NCBI RefSeq assembly: GCF_022965805.1
Contig: NC_133101.1
Location: forward strand, 7,208,569 to 7,272,568
Direction of reading: 5' to 3'
DNA length: 64,000 bases
Source: Primulina eburnea
Lineage: Eukaryota; Streptophyta; Magnoliopsida; Lamiales; Gesneriaceae
Part shown: positions 1-10,941 of the stretch, piece after piece
How positions within the stretch are numbered: position 1 is the first letter of the stretch
Layout: the number at the start of each line of letters is the position of its first letter
Position numbers and translations under genes: made by a program
Notes under the pieces: generated by a model
The model's database searches: none
Seen by the model: the letters and a program-made list of their open reading frames with translations, nothing else
What the model was told of the DNA's origin: nothing

Positions 1-73
1 TTGATTGAATCAAATAATGTCTTAACTTAGTACATGCATAATACAGTGTTAAGCATAGTTTTTCAATCACAGA

Positions 74-1354
74 TTATTTCACCTCTACTGGAGTAAGGAA
101 TCTACTCAAATAATAGATGGCTTGTTCATTTCCCTCATGATTATTTTGAACTAGTAGGCATCCAATTGACTCATGAGCAGCAGAGATGTATAATTTAAGG
201 GGCATTCCATACCTGGGAGGCATCAGAACAGGTGGGTTAGATAGATAACCCTTGATCACATCAAAAGCTTTCTGATGCGACTCCTCCCATTTGAACTCCC
301 CGCTGTCTTTGAGCTTCAACAGCTGTGAAAACTCCTTTGTCTTCCCTGCAAGGTTAGAGATAAAAGGCCTCAGGTAATTCACTTGCCCAAGGAAGCGTTG
401 CAACTCTTTCTTGTTTCTAGTCGGATTTGCTTCCATAAACGCTTTGGCTTTGTTTTTATCCACTTCAACTCCCCTCTGGTGCACAAGAAATCCCAGAAAG
501 TTTCCTGCCTTCACGCCAAATGCACATTTCAATGGATTTAACTTCAATTCATATTGCCTCATTCTTTGGAAACTCTTCCTCAAGTGCTCAATGTGATCAG
601 TAGATTGTTTAGACTTTACAACGATATCATCTATATATACTTCAATATGATGTCCTATCATGTCATGAAAGATGGAGTTCATGGCTCTTTGATACGTGTC
701 TCCCGCGTTCTTTAGCCCGAATGGCATAACAAGCCATTCAAACGTACCAACAGCTCCCGGGCATCTGAATGCTGTTTTGTGAGTGTCAGTCTCAACTATT
801 TTGATTTGGTTGTAGCCCGAGAACCCGTCCATGAAAGACAACAACTCATGTTTAGCCACTGAATCAATTAACATATCAGGTATCGGCATCACATATACAT
901 CTTTGGGAGTTGCACAGTTCAAGTCTCGGAAGTCGATGCATATTCTGACCTTGCCATTCTTCTTCATTACTGGCAAAATGTTTGAAAGCCACTCGGTATA
1001 TCGGACTGGCTTTATAAACTTGGCCTTCAACAATTTCTCAACTTCCTCTTTCACTTTCAATTCAACTTCTTTTGACATGCGACGAGATGACTGTTGAAAT
1101 GGTTTGAAACCTTCTTTGAGTGGAAGCCGGTGTTCGACCAATTTTCGGTCCAACCCTGGCATGTCATCATAACTCCATGCAAAACAATCTTTGTATTCCT
1201 TCAACATGCTGATCAAGTCTTGCTTCAACTGCTCTTCCAGTAGCTTACTCACATATACTACTTTTGGATTCTCAAGCTCCCCCAAGTTAATCTCTTCCAA
1301 TGGGTCTTGAACTTCACGTTGGACATCTTCCAGTTGAGATGGCGCCATCAACAA
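74..1354 (-). pseudogene. gypsy reverse transcriptase (and RNase H start)
   Basis: Reverse transcriptase domain of the same element, in the same frame as gag-pro but separated from it by stops and a frameshift. Visible RT blocks include the primer-grip region (MKKNGKVRICIDFRDLN), TAFRCPGAVGTFEWLVMPFGL, the catalytic YIDDIVVKSK, and the thumb/connection segment FLGQVNYLRPFI. The tail has the start of an RNase H domain (LYISAAHESIGCLLVQ, then YYLSRF). A TAA at 71-73 interrupts the frame, but homologous codons (IEKLCL) continue after it towards the window edge. Degenerate and not expected to be active. Confidence 0.9.
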
Positions 1355-1696
1355 CTCATCGACTTGGAGCTCATCATCTTGGTATTCTTCTTCTTGGACA
1401 ACTTCAGTTCCATAAGTGTCTCATGCTTCCTCTTCCTTTAGTTTTTCCAGTACTTGCTGCACATGTGCCTTCCATATAGAGGTTGCAGCTACCTCCTTTT
1501 CTTCTTGGTTCGAATCAATCATCAATCTCCTCAATCAGTGACTGAATTGTCGGCCTCGACGGCACGATAACAGTAGGTTTGAGGATTCTTTCCAACACCG
1601 AGCTTGGAGTTGGTGTTTGCATGTACAGTGGATTTTCTTTCTTGCTATTGCTACGGATTTTGATGGGCCCAAAATCCCCATTGTAATATCTGGCTT

Positions 1697-4600
1697 CTAC
1701 TGCACTTGCACTTGTTTGAACGGTTGTCCATCCGCTTCTACGACCTCCACGTCATCCCCCTTCCAAAATAACAACAGTTGGTGCATTGAGGATGGTATGC
1801 ACTGGTTTGCATGGATCCAATCTCTGCCTAACAACGCTTGGAAGTTGGCGGAGGAGTTTACCACGAAGAATGCACATAAAGATGACATACTCCCCACAGT
1901 AACATCAGCGGGGAGTACCCCAATGGTCTTGGTAGTTTCTCCTGTAAATGCAGCAACCGAAACTTCTGAAGGAATCAAGTCTTCCTCATTTTTGCCCAGA
2001 CTTTTCAACATTCTTACTGGGAGAACGTTTACCGCTGAGCCATTGTCAATCAACACTCTAGACACTTGCTTTCCATTCAAGTGGGCTTTGATGTACAACG
2101 GCCTTATGTGCTTGGTCATGGCCGGTGTAGGCTTTTCAAGTATCACCTGCTGAGGCTTGTTTCGGTGACCCTCCTTGATAATCACTTTTGAACTCCCTTC
2201 AGGGAGTTTACTTGGCTGATCTTCTTTTTGCGACGATTCATGAGGTATCAACTCCCCGTTCCCTTCTTCTACCATTTTAAATCTCTCGGGTAGTATCACC
2301 ACTCCAGTGGCACAATCCACAGTGATGTGAAATTCCCCAACGCGAAAATTAATTGATTTCCTCGCTTGATCATCCTCTTCGCTTAATAAATCATCATCGT
2401 CTTCAACAAACTTGTCCTCAGTAGCCGATCTTCCAAACTTTGATTTACTCCCCACTGGCTCCTTGGAGACTGGAACATCAATTTTGGATTCATTCCTCAG
2501 CTTAGCGGACTCCTCTCTTCTTGCAATAGCTCTTTCTCTCAACAGTCGTCTCTTTTGTGTCCTAGTCGGTGGCCTAGGGAACTTTTTGTGTTGGGCCACT
2601 CTCCAAGACTCACTAAACTCCCCTCTGGCTGGAAGGACGTATCTCGGCTTTACTCCACTGTTCTCAATCATTTTTCCTTTTGTGATTTCGTATGAACGCC
2701 GTTCTCTGCCTTGATCAGCTGATAATTTTCTAGTTTCCACCATTCGTGACTCAAATGCATATGCATTTCCCCTGTCCGAATACCTTTGACGATGATTGCA
2801 AGATGACTCCCCTCTAAACCATTGTTTCTCCACCACTGGTCTTTCAAGGAAATGTTGATTCCTCGGCCTAAAGGCCGCGGATTCACCAACATTTCTGGGG
2901 AAACGTGGTTGAATTGTGCGCATTCGATTGGCACTATGCCTTCCAGATGCTTCAAACATTTGACCCTTTGGAATCCAGTATTTCTTGATTACTCGGTCTT
3001 TCACTGCAAAGGATCGGCTTCTTTTCTCATTGAGAAGATCCCTCAAATCTGTCACATTCACATTAACCAAAGCTACCGGGGGGAAAGGATCATCATCCAC
3101 CGCCATAGACTCTTGTTTGTTGGGGAATTTCACAACTCCCTTGTTAATCCTATCTTGCAAAATGTTCTTGAACGCCCAACAAGATTTGGTGGCATGATTA
3201 TAGGAGTTGTGGTATTTACAATACTCTCGTCCCTTCAGCTTTTCTGTAGGTGGCATTTTGTGATCAGGCGGGAACGTGATGAACTTTTCTTTCACCAAGA
3301 AGTCGAAAACTTCTTCGGTCTTTGATACATCGAATGTGTACTGCATGTCTTTGGGGAGTTGGGAGCTGTTCTTCTCTGTTGGCTTCTTTTTTAGCAGGGG
3401 AACTGTGCAAGACCCGGCCGATTGCATCTCTGCCAATGCCACCTCTTCCACCTCCTGATAATAAGACCCCATAGTAGTTTTCTTCTTGTACGACTCTTCA
3501 CGCAATAGTTCTTCGTATTCAGCCACTTTGGCAGCTAGCTCGAAGAAATCCCTGAACTCCATTCCCTGGAATTTCTTCCTCAATTCAAAATCTAGCCCCT
3601 TTTGTGCCATTTTCACGAACTCGGTCTCCGGTAGGAACACCTTGCACCTATTCTTCATCTTCTTGAACCTGTCTATGAAATATTCCACAGACTCTCCTTT
3701 CTTTTGAGTGACTCTGGATAAGTCCGCAATGCACACTTCAGGCTCTGTTCTATAGAATTGGATGTGAAATTGCCTTTCCATCTCTTGCCAACTCATTACT
3801 GAATTTCTGGGGAGTGAAGCATACCAGGCGAATGCAGTCGCAGTGAGGGAATTCGGGAATAGCCGCAACTTTAGATTGTTGAAGTTCTCCAAGTTGGCTA
3901 ATTCCCCGCACTGGATAGTGAATCTGGCTATGTGTTCCATGCTGGACTGGCCATCCTCCCCGGAGAATAAACTGAAATCATGAACTCTATAACCCCTTGG
4001 GTACGGGTTATTCACGTCAATGTAGTCTGGATAGGGTTTGTGGAACTCTGGGCGGCCAATCTGTTTCAAGGCCGGCCCATATAACTCTTGAACAGCTTCT
4101 CTCACCATTTCTGGATCAATCCCGTGCATGTTCCGAGCGGGGAGTTGGTGATGGTAGTAATTTGCCCCCCGAGCTTGGAACCCTGCATTTAAACCAAAAT
4201 TACCTCCTGGTACGCCCCCATCCACTCCTTGATGATCCATGTGGGACATGTCATCATAAGCTCCCGGTTGGTACAGAGGATTGGTCACACTGTACACTTG
4301 AGTAACTGGTTGTTTCGAGCTCCCCACTCAGTGAGCACGTGGATATGGCTTTGATCTTCCACCTAAAGTTTCTTCTCTCTTGTGAGGTAGTGTGTACCTT
4401 CTCTCTGGATGATTTGGGAGAGTGAACTCCGGGCGGCGAGGATCGCCAGCCCTTGAGTTTCCAACTCCCTGGTCGAATTCCTGGACTTGGTTGCTTCCTT
4501 GGCCAGTCTCTTTGACAGTGGTATTTTGCTCCCCTCTGGTAGATTGATTCGGTCTACTCAGTAAAGTCTTCAAACAGTCGGCCATTGCCTTGGACAGGGC

Positions 4601-4807
4601 CAGTGAGATTTCCTCAATCTTTATAGCAGTTAACTCTTCCATCACCTTGTTTGAAACTTGATCGTATGTAGTAGGAATCTGCAGATCTACTTCTTCAGTA
4701 TGTGGTTCAACAGTAGGTTGCTCTGGCTGTGGAACCTGAGTTCCCTCTTGATTAGCCAGAGACTCCCCACTCTCCTGGTTGACATTTTCTTTTCTCCTTG
4801 GCGCCAT
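1697..4807 (-). pseudogene. gypsy gag-protease, interrupted
   Basis: Capsid and protease region of the gypsy element. The likely start is the ATG at 4805-4807 (MAPRRKEN); the open frame extends further upstream only into the LTR. A TGA at 4328-4330 splits it after about 159 codons and the frame then continues to a TAG at 1697-1699. The second part has a retrotransposon gag domain (about its residues 110-270, with WYASLP and a conserved WQEME segment), a Cys/His-rich stretch (REYCKYHNSYNHATKSC), a long basic region, and a retropepsin-like domain with the active-site variant LIDNGSAVNVLP and later LLGRDWI. Asn in place of the usual Thr/Ser after the catalytic Asp is seen in related plant elements. 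It is non-functional as it stands because of the internal stop. Confidence 0.85.
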
Positions 4808-4838
4808 AGTGCGGGTCCCACTGGGCGTGCCAAAAATA

Positions 4839-5456
4839 TGTTTGCACAATATTTGGTGTTGCGGGCGTGCCAGGTGCGAAGTGCACCAATTTGCGTAAAA
4901 ACAACGAAAATCTAACTTTTAAAAACTTGACGATTATGGATACTAAATTCGACCGTCGGTTCTAATCTCCTAAAATGACTACGACGCCAAAATAAAGAAA
5001 ACTACTGGAATTTGGGGAATAAACTCCTGACATCATTTATATTTTCAACAAACAGTAGGAATTTACAAAATATGGAAATATAACACAAATAATTGCTGAA
5101 ATCTAGAACTAGAAGACGCTAGAAATGTACTGGAAATACTTGAAAACTAGTGCAATGAAAGATTGAATTTTGCAGAGCGTATTTGCAGATTTTGTTTGTG
5201 TAGAGTTCTGTTGTGTGTAGGAGTTCTCAGTGTTTGCCGATCCCTTCTTTTTCTTCGCTTTGAAAGGTAGTTTCTTCCACTCCCCCATGAGCCCCTGATT
5301 TTTCCCACTACCTTCGCACGATTTCCATTTCTTTCCTCCCACGTTGTAATCGGTTTAACTCGATAAGAATTGAATTGATCTGTTATGGGCTTTTATAATT
5401 TAATTGGGCTTAACATTAAATTGGGCTTTCATAATTAATTATTTTTAGCCCAAACA
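4839..5456 (-). repeat. 5' LTR of the gypsy element
   Basis: On the minus strand the LTR begins TGTTTGGG and ends GCAAACA, so its tips form the inverted pair TGTTTG...CAAACA expected of LTRs. Length is 618 bp. Directly after it, minus strand, comes TTTTTGGCACGCCC, a plausible primer-binding region. A TATA-like TTATAA lies near 5393-5399. The partner LTR is outside the window, so the boundaries rest on tip symmetry and on the flanking duplicated segment that starts at the same place (5456). Confidence 0.7.
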
Positions 5457-5674
5457 CAATATAATAGTAACACAAGCGCGAACGTTTCTGTCGTTACGGT
5501 CTCCCGTCAACTGTTATTTTTGGCCATCTATACGCAGTACATCAATATTGTGATTATCTTTAGATTAACCTTGGTTATATCTCATTAATTCAGATAACCC
5601 GACTTAAATATTTTTTTTCAAAATAAATATGAAGTTGGGAATTTAATCGATTAACAATTCATGTCAATATATTT
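5456..5674. repeat. duplicated segment, copy 1 (partner 13470-13687)
   Basis: About 219 bp that recurs nearly unchanged at 13470-13687 in the same orientation, with only a few substitutions and 1-2-base indels. It begins exactly where the gypsy LTR ends. It contains ACACAAGCGCGAACGTTT (5470-5487), which also occurs in the 5' leader region of the Rab gene at 51062-51079. Confidence 0.85.
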
Positions 5675-6660
5675 CTGTGCGCAACGCTACATATTTCATA
5701 TATGATTGGCTTACGTGTGTTTCGACGTTTAAACTTGAGTTTTCTCTTTAGTCACCCTCTAAACAATATCGATATTAAGGAAATTCTAATTTTGTTATTT
5801 GACAACTTTTAATGGATCATGGGGAAATCCATTTTGATTATTAATATTTCCTAAAGTAATATCATTTTAATAATAAACAGTGACGTAACCAAAAAATTTG
5901 TGGCAAAAACTTGTGTGAGACGGTCTCACGGATCGTATTTTGTGAGACAGATCTTTTATTTGAGTCATCCATGAAAAAAATATTATTTTTATGCTAAGAG
6001 TATTACTTTTTATTGTGAATATTGATAGGGTTGACTTGTCTCACAGATAAAGATCCGTGAGACCATCTCACAAGAGACCTACTAAAAATTTGTTGTTTCA
6101 CATTTTATATATAAATAGATTTCAGTATGCATAATATATGCTTTATTTTGTTACATTAGCCACGTAGAATATCACATGTGTCAAATTATCCATATCTGGT
6201 AAATTTAGTAACTTTGAGTATATTAAAATTATGGACTTAAAGTCTAACTCCACGTCAAAAACTACCTCAAGGTAACATAGCATGATATGTAGTAGAGGAT
6301 TTGGACCAAAGAAATTTTAAGGAAAAAAATAGCCAAACATACTTATCATGATGGTAGATAATCGAAAATATTATCACTAATATAGATTCAAAAAATAAAT
6401 ATCAAAGACCAAAATACAATCATTTATTTGTGATGTTAATATGGTCAAATAGTAGAGTTTTTAAATATGTGGTGAGGCTGATATGTTTTAACTAGTTGTT
6501 TTCCAAACACAAACTTATCATTGGATTTTTGCTGATGACTTTCTATTTGAATGCGATTTCCATGTCTCTACTTAGAGGTAGATTCTTGAGGAATGAAAGG
6601 CCAGTTGTTTTCTCGTATTAATTTCGATACATTGAAGATCTGGTACTAATATATGATATT
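5675..6660. other. AT-rich intergenic stretch with one MITE
   Basis: No coding potential is seen. Apart from the MITE at 5902-6084 the stretch is AT-rich unique-looking sequence. Confidence 0.6.
5902..6084 (+). mobile_element. 182-bp MITE family, copy 1
   Basis: Begins GGCAAAAACTTGTGTGAGAC and ends with CACAAGAGACCTACTA. Internal AGTATTACTTTTTATTGTGAATAT block is typical of the family. It is flanked by the 9-bp direct repeat AAAATTTGT (5893-5901 and 6085-6093). Confidence 0.85.
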
Positions 6661-7345
6661 TGAGTACAAAATCTTTCGGATATGACATTAATATATGATT
6701 TTTTTGACACTCAAACATGTATAACAAATATTGATGTTAATGACACGTTTTTTCTCAGATGAAAATCGGTATAAAACATTGAAATATGATACTGATATAC
6801 GATATTCAAGTACAAAATGTTTCAAATTTGCTAACAATATTTTTTTTGAGTACCAGAAAATGTAAAACAAATGTTGATATTTTCGATATAGTACTAATAT
6901 ATGATATTTGTGCACAACCAAGTGTAACAAGTGCTGATATTAATATAGTTGTTCCAATTTTATATACTCAAAATTTTATTTTTTTGTATCAGATATATAA
7001 CAGTTATTACTCAAACGTCAAATATTAGTTCCAAATTTTAAAAGTTTTGTACCGAATTTCATCCGAAAAACACATGTAGGCCCAGAGAGTGCATAATTTT
7101 TTTTTGTGTGAATCAAAGCCTTCAAATTTTTTTTGGTACAACGGGAACTGAATACAAATCAATCCAGTGATCAAGTTCAATGAACTGATCATATTCATCT
7201 TGCATTTTGTTTCGTAATATTGTGATCTTATTTCATGGTTTCGTACTTCTCCAATATGTGTGTGTGTGTACCGTGCACCCATTTCTTGCTTCATGCTCTT
7301 CATAAATGCATGAGAAGTAAAAATGTTAATTATATGTTGGGGAGA
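6660..7345 (+). repeat. inverted duplication, arm A part 1 (partner about 42980-43690)
   Basis: Reverse-complement similarity to 42980-43690. It is clearest at 7140-7340, where blocks such as TGATCAAGTTCAATGAACTG and CTTGCTTCATGCTCTTCATA recur on the opposite strand around 43000-43170. Short reading frames here are AT-rich and not convincing genes. Confidence 0.85.
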
Positions 7346-7350
7346 ACATA

Positions 7351-8515
7351 TGTGAGAACCTGAAATTCCAGCAGTAGCAGCAGCTGGCCAAATTCAGCAG
7401 AAGCCAACGATTTCAGCAGCAACTCATATTTCAGAAGATGACATTTTCCAGCAGACCGAATCCAGCAGACAAAATCCAGAAGCAGAAGAGCGAATTCCAG
7501 CAGACAGTTACTGTTTACTGTTTCAGCTTAGACTTGTAACTGAAGCATTTATCACGGAATAAAGGTGGTTAATGGCAGATTATAGCCATTAAATGGGGAG
7601 CTAACAGTCAGAATATTTGCCTATAAATAGCACCCTCAACCTCTGAATTGGTGTTACACAAATCTTGAATTATCACTTGATATATTTGAAATAAGAGAGT
7701 GCTTATTTTCGGGCAGTAGAAAGCAGTAGCGAGAGCAAGCCTATTTCCAGAATTCAACCGAAACTCTCCAGCAAATTACTGTAAGTGGGCTTATGTATAA
7801 ATATCTTGAAAACCGTTTGATGATTTTTGATTTAAAGCAAAGTATGTTCTTGAATCCTGTTATCTGATTTCGAAGCACTGAAACTTAGTGAACTAATGGT
7901 AGGAATATATATTCTGAACATTACTGATTACTGGCCTCACCCCTTAGAAGAGATAACATATAGGAGACTGATATCTGTTTAGCCATGAAATTCACGAATG
8001 TGCTCAGTGCTTATTTGATAAACTTCTGATTTCCGACTACTGAATACCGATTACTGATTTCTGAACACTGATTTCTGTTATGAAAATAAGAATTTCTGTA
8101 TATTTTCGTATTACTGTTCTGTAGGAAAATGATTTCGAAAACTGGGAGTTATTCCCGCCCCCGCTTACTGAGTGACAACCATATCACTCACCCACCAAAA
8201 CATCTCAGATAAGAACGATGAAGAAAGGCTAGAAGAAGAGGAGCAAATTCAGTTATGGGGCTGGTGAAGAAGATTGTTAATTCTCAGTTTTATTTATGTT
8301 GTTTTCCGTTGCGTCTGTAAGACATTGTGATGTCTGGTTTGTTTTACATTTCCGCTGTAAAACATTAATTATTCGAGTTTGTATCAGACATTGAAATATT
8401 CAGATTTATGAATAAAAGACTGGTTTCTGAATTTCGTACTTCTGAGGCTTGTTGTTTTCGAATTTAAATTTGAGAGCAACGCCGGTATCAACCAACCCCC
8501 GTCCCGGACGTGACA
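7351..8515 (+). mobile_element. Solo LTR, 1165 bp, with target-site duplication
   Basis: Starts TGTGAGAACC and ends GGACGTGACA (TG...CA), flanked on both sides by ACATA (7346-7350 and 8516-8520). The corresponding place in the inverted partner (about 42985) has no insertion, so the outline is confirmed by an empty site. It contains a promoter-like CTATAAATAG (about 7621-7630) and a polyadenylation-type AATAAA (about 8410). No coding sequence and no second LTR are present, so recombination between two LTRs is the likely origin. The superfamily is not certain; length and ends fit Ty3/gypsy. Confidence 0.85.
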
Positions 8516-8582
8516 ACATAAATAAATCATCACTCAAGAAACTTGATTTTTGTTTTCTGGGATGAGTTTGGATCTAGTTAAT
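8516..8582 (+). repeat. inverted duplication, arm A part 2 (partner about 42910-42980)
   Basis: The short block around AAATCATCACTCAAGAAACT is the reverse complement of the sequence near 42940-42970, continuing the inverted duplication on the far side of the solo LTR. Confidence 0.8.
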
Positions 8583-9169
8583 GACAAAAACTTGTGTGAG
8601 ACGGTCTCACTGGTCGTATTTTGTGAGACAGATCTCTTATTTGGGTCATTCATGAAAAACTATTACTTTTTATGTTAAAAAAATTATTTTTTATTGTGAA
8701 TATCGGTAGGATTGACCCGTCTCACAGATAAAGATTCGTGAGACCGTCTCACAAGATGTGAGGCCCGGGGCCCAAGGGGGCGGAGGGTGATCGCCGGTGC
8801 CATGAGGTTGCACGGACAATGAGCGACTCCTGGCAGGCTTCTAGGCGGAGGGAACATGAATGAACCAATCTTACACCGAAATGAGAGCGATTTCGAAATT
8901 GTTCAATGTAATGGACTGTACAGTTGAAGAGGGCTTAAAAGATTTGATATGTACTACTCATATCAAGAAAGTGCATCTTCTTCTCGGTAGCTTATCACAT
9001 AAGAACTCCAAAGTTAAGCGTGCTTGACTTGGGGCAATTTTGGGATGGGTGACCTTCTGGGAAGTTTCCTAGGGTGCGTGTGAGTGAGGACATAAGCACG
9101 CTGGAAAGACTCGTCTTGATACAGTGAGGACAATCGTCGAGTTTGGGACGTTACACAATAAACCTACTC
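8583..9169 (+). mobile_element. 182-bp MITE family, copy 2, split by a Cassandra LTR
   Basis: MITE from 8583 to 8756 and its tail from about 9156 to 9169 (CCTACTC), interrupted by the element at 8757-9155. Outer flanks CTAGTTAAT (8574-8582) and TTAGTTAAT (9170-9178) form a 9-bp duplication with one mismatch. The inverted partner has the same MITE at 42724-42905, so this insertion predates the duplication. Confidence 0.85.
8757..9155 (+). mobile_element. Cassandra-like TRIM solo LTR carrying 5S rRNA sequence
   Basis: 399 bp, starting TGTGAGGCCCGGGG and ending GGGACGTTACA, with near-identical 5-bp flanks CAAGA/CAATA. From about 8988 to 9105 it resembles plant 5S rRNA, including an A-box-like block AAGTTAAGCGTGCTTG (9011-9026) and a C-box-like block GATGGGTGACCTTCTGGGA (9044-9062). 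Cassandra is the known TRIM retrotransposon family whose LTRs carry 5S RNA sequence with the RNA polymerase III internal promoter. Only one LTR is present, so this is a solo LTR inside MITE copy 2. It is not a functional 5S gene: it sits alone and is diverged from the rRNA. Confidence 0.85.
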
Positions 9170-9760
9170 TTAGTTAATATTCCTAATCGTGGTCAAGTCA
9201 GAAACCATCTTAAACCTCGTTTTGTCAAACTAGTAATAATGATTATAGTAATGATAATGATTAAACCACCGGGAAAGAAATGTCCCTCAATTACATAAAA
9301 AAAAAGTTTAAAAATTTTGGAAGGAGGAGCATCGTTTCTGGAAAAAAGAGCATGCTGCGATGAAGATTGGAAATATAAGGTGGATATGTAAATTGATTTT
9401 GATGAAGATTGATTTTATAATTTATTTAGATTGTTACGTTTATGATTTGTGTTGTATCTCGTTTTTCATATATACTTAACATATTGAAAGATGTTTTATG
9501 TAAATTTTTATTGATATTTAAAATAGTTATTGTTTCGATTAGTAAGTTATAATAATAATTGTTTTTTTACAGTTTTTTTTACATGTTTTTACATTTTATA
9601 TTCAAAATAGATTTATAAGTAATAATTCAATGGGTTGCTGCTCAATGTTTAATTAATAGGTAAACAACAACAAAATATCTTAAATATAGAAAATAGCATC
9701 GGTTCTTAACCGTTGTCTTTCACTATCAAAGACAACGGTTTTTAACTGATATGGAATCCG
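9156..9760 (+). repeat. inverted duplication, arm A part 3 (partner about 42330-42730)
   Basis: Reverse-complement matches include AAACCATCTTAAACCTCG, GAAAGAAATGTCCCTCAATT, ATGGGTTGCTGCTCAATGTT and the AACCGTTGTCTTT block. About 190 bp (9300-9490) is missing from the partner. No genes are seen. Confidence 0.8.
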
Positions 9761-9763
9761 TTC

Positions 9764-9946
9764 GAGTGGGTCTCATGTGAGACTGTCTCACGGATCTTAA
9801 TCTGTGAGACGGGTCAATCCTACCCATATTCACAATATAAAGTAATACTCTTAGCATAAAAAATAATACTTTTTTCATGGATGACCCAAATAAGAGACCC
9901 GTCTCACAAATATGACCCGTGAGACCGTCTCACACAAGTTTTTGCC
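9764..9946 (-). mobile_element. 182-bp MITE family, copy 3 (tandem pair, first)
   Basis: Begins GAGTGGGTCTCATGTGAGAC and ends CACACAAGTTTTTGCC, so it is reversed relative to copy 1. A second copy starts 5 bp after it. No clear target duplication is visible around this one. Confidence 0.85.
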
Positions 9947-9951
9947 ATAAA

Positions 9952-10133
9952 GAGTGAGTCTCATGTCAGACCGTCTAACGGATATTAATATGTGAGACGG
10001 GTCAACCCTACCCATATTCACAATAAAAATTAATACTCTTAGCATAAAAAGTAATATTTTTTCATGAATGACCCAAATAAGAGATCCGTCTCACAAATAC
10101 GACCCGTGAGACCGTCTCACACAAGTTTTTGCC
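9952..10133 (-). mobile_element. 182-bp MITE family, copy 4 (tandem pair, second)
   Basis: Same orientation as copy 3 and only 5 bp from it, from GAGTGAGTCTCATG to ACAAGTTTTTGCC. The two are similar but not identical. Confidence 0.85.
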
Positions 10134-10139
10134 AATACA

Positions 10140-10805
10140 AAAAACGACTCATCAAATTTGGGTTTTCCCCATTAAAGAGATTATTATTATTAAAAAATAT
10201 TTAGTTCCTAAATATCTCATGAAAAAATATATTAATTATTTTGAGATGATATTGATAAATATATAAAAACTAGGACATTTTTGTACGCAACATATTTATC
10301 CATTTAAATAATTATCTATACATCATAATTTTTTCTTTTTTCAAATTAATGATTTTTCACATATTTTTTTTATTAAGAATAATATAATTAAATAAAAATT
10401 TAATAATATATTGTCCTTTTGCACGCTTAAACAGTTGAATAATTAACTAAATATAATAATTTTTTTATTTTTAGATTAATTATTTTTCATTTGTTTTTTT
10501 TACGAGTAATATATTTATCTAATTTTGTTTAAATATATATAAATATAGAGAAAATTATGTTTATCTAATTTTTAAATAATATTATTTTTACATGAAGATA
10601 GATATATATATACTGTATATATCTTTAAATTTTAAAAAATTATTTCAAACTGAATATTATTTATGTCAATTAATTATTAATTTAAAAAATAATAAAAGGT
10701 GATATGTTATAGTTAGGTACAAAATTTATAGAATTTTATAATAAAAAATATATATAAAAATATCTATAAAACTTTGTAAAAAAATCTTCAAGAATCCATG
10801 TAAAT
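10140..10805. other. Very AT-rich spacer; includes last part of inverted arm A
   Basis: No gene is seen. About 10310-10450 is the reverse complement of 41630-41765 (shared block CCTTTTGCACGCTTAAACAG apart from small changes) and marks the outer end of the inverted duplication. A TATTTATAAATA block at about 10809-10820 could be the TATA box of the F-box gene. Confidence 0.6.
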
Positions 10806-10941
10806 CTATCTATTTATAAATATGTGAACATCAAATCCACGTAGAAATTTATCATGACTCTGATTGGAATACAATAGCACTAAAAGTTCTTGACTGCAAA
10901 AAAATCCAATCTCTCCCCCCATTGGAGAGAAGAAGAAAACG

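Larger units (their letters stand above)
1..5461 (-). mobile_element. Ty3/gypsy LTR retrotransposon, decayed, 5' part
   Basis: Minus-strand element that runs off the left edge. Going down in coordinate it shows a 5' LTR (4839-5456), primer-binding region, gag, aspartic protease, then reverse transcriptase with the start of the RNase H region. The putative target-site base block caata follows the LTR at 5457-5461. In-frame stops at 4328-4330, 1697-1699 and 71-73, plus a frameshift between about 1355 and 1696, show it can no longer make a full polyprotein. The gag-pro-RT order with the RT active site YIDD is typical of Ty3/gypsy; the long gag and RT style suggest a Tat-type lineage, which is inference. 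Integrase and the 3' LTR are outside the window. Confidence 0.9.

Noticed and set aside
8988..9105. Functional 5S rRNA gene
   Set aside because: Isolated, diverged, and enclosed in a TG...CA element with target-duplicated flanks; an LTR-embedded copy is the better explanation.
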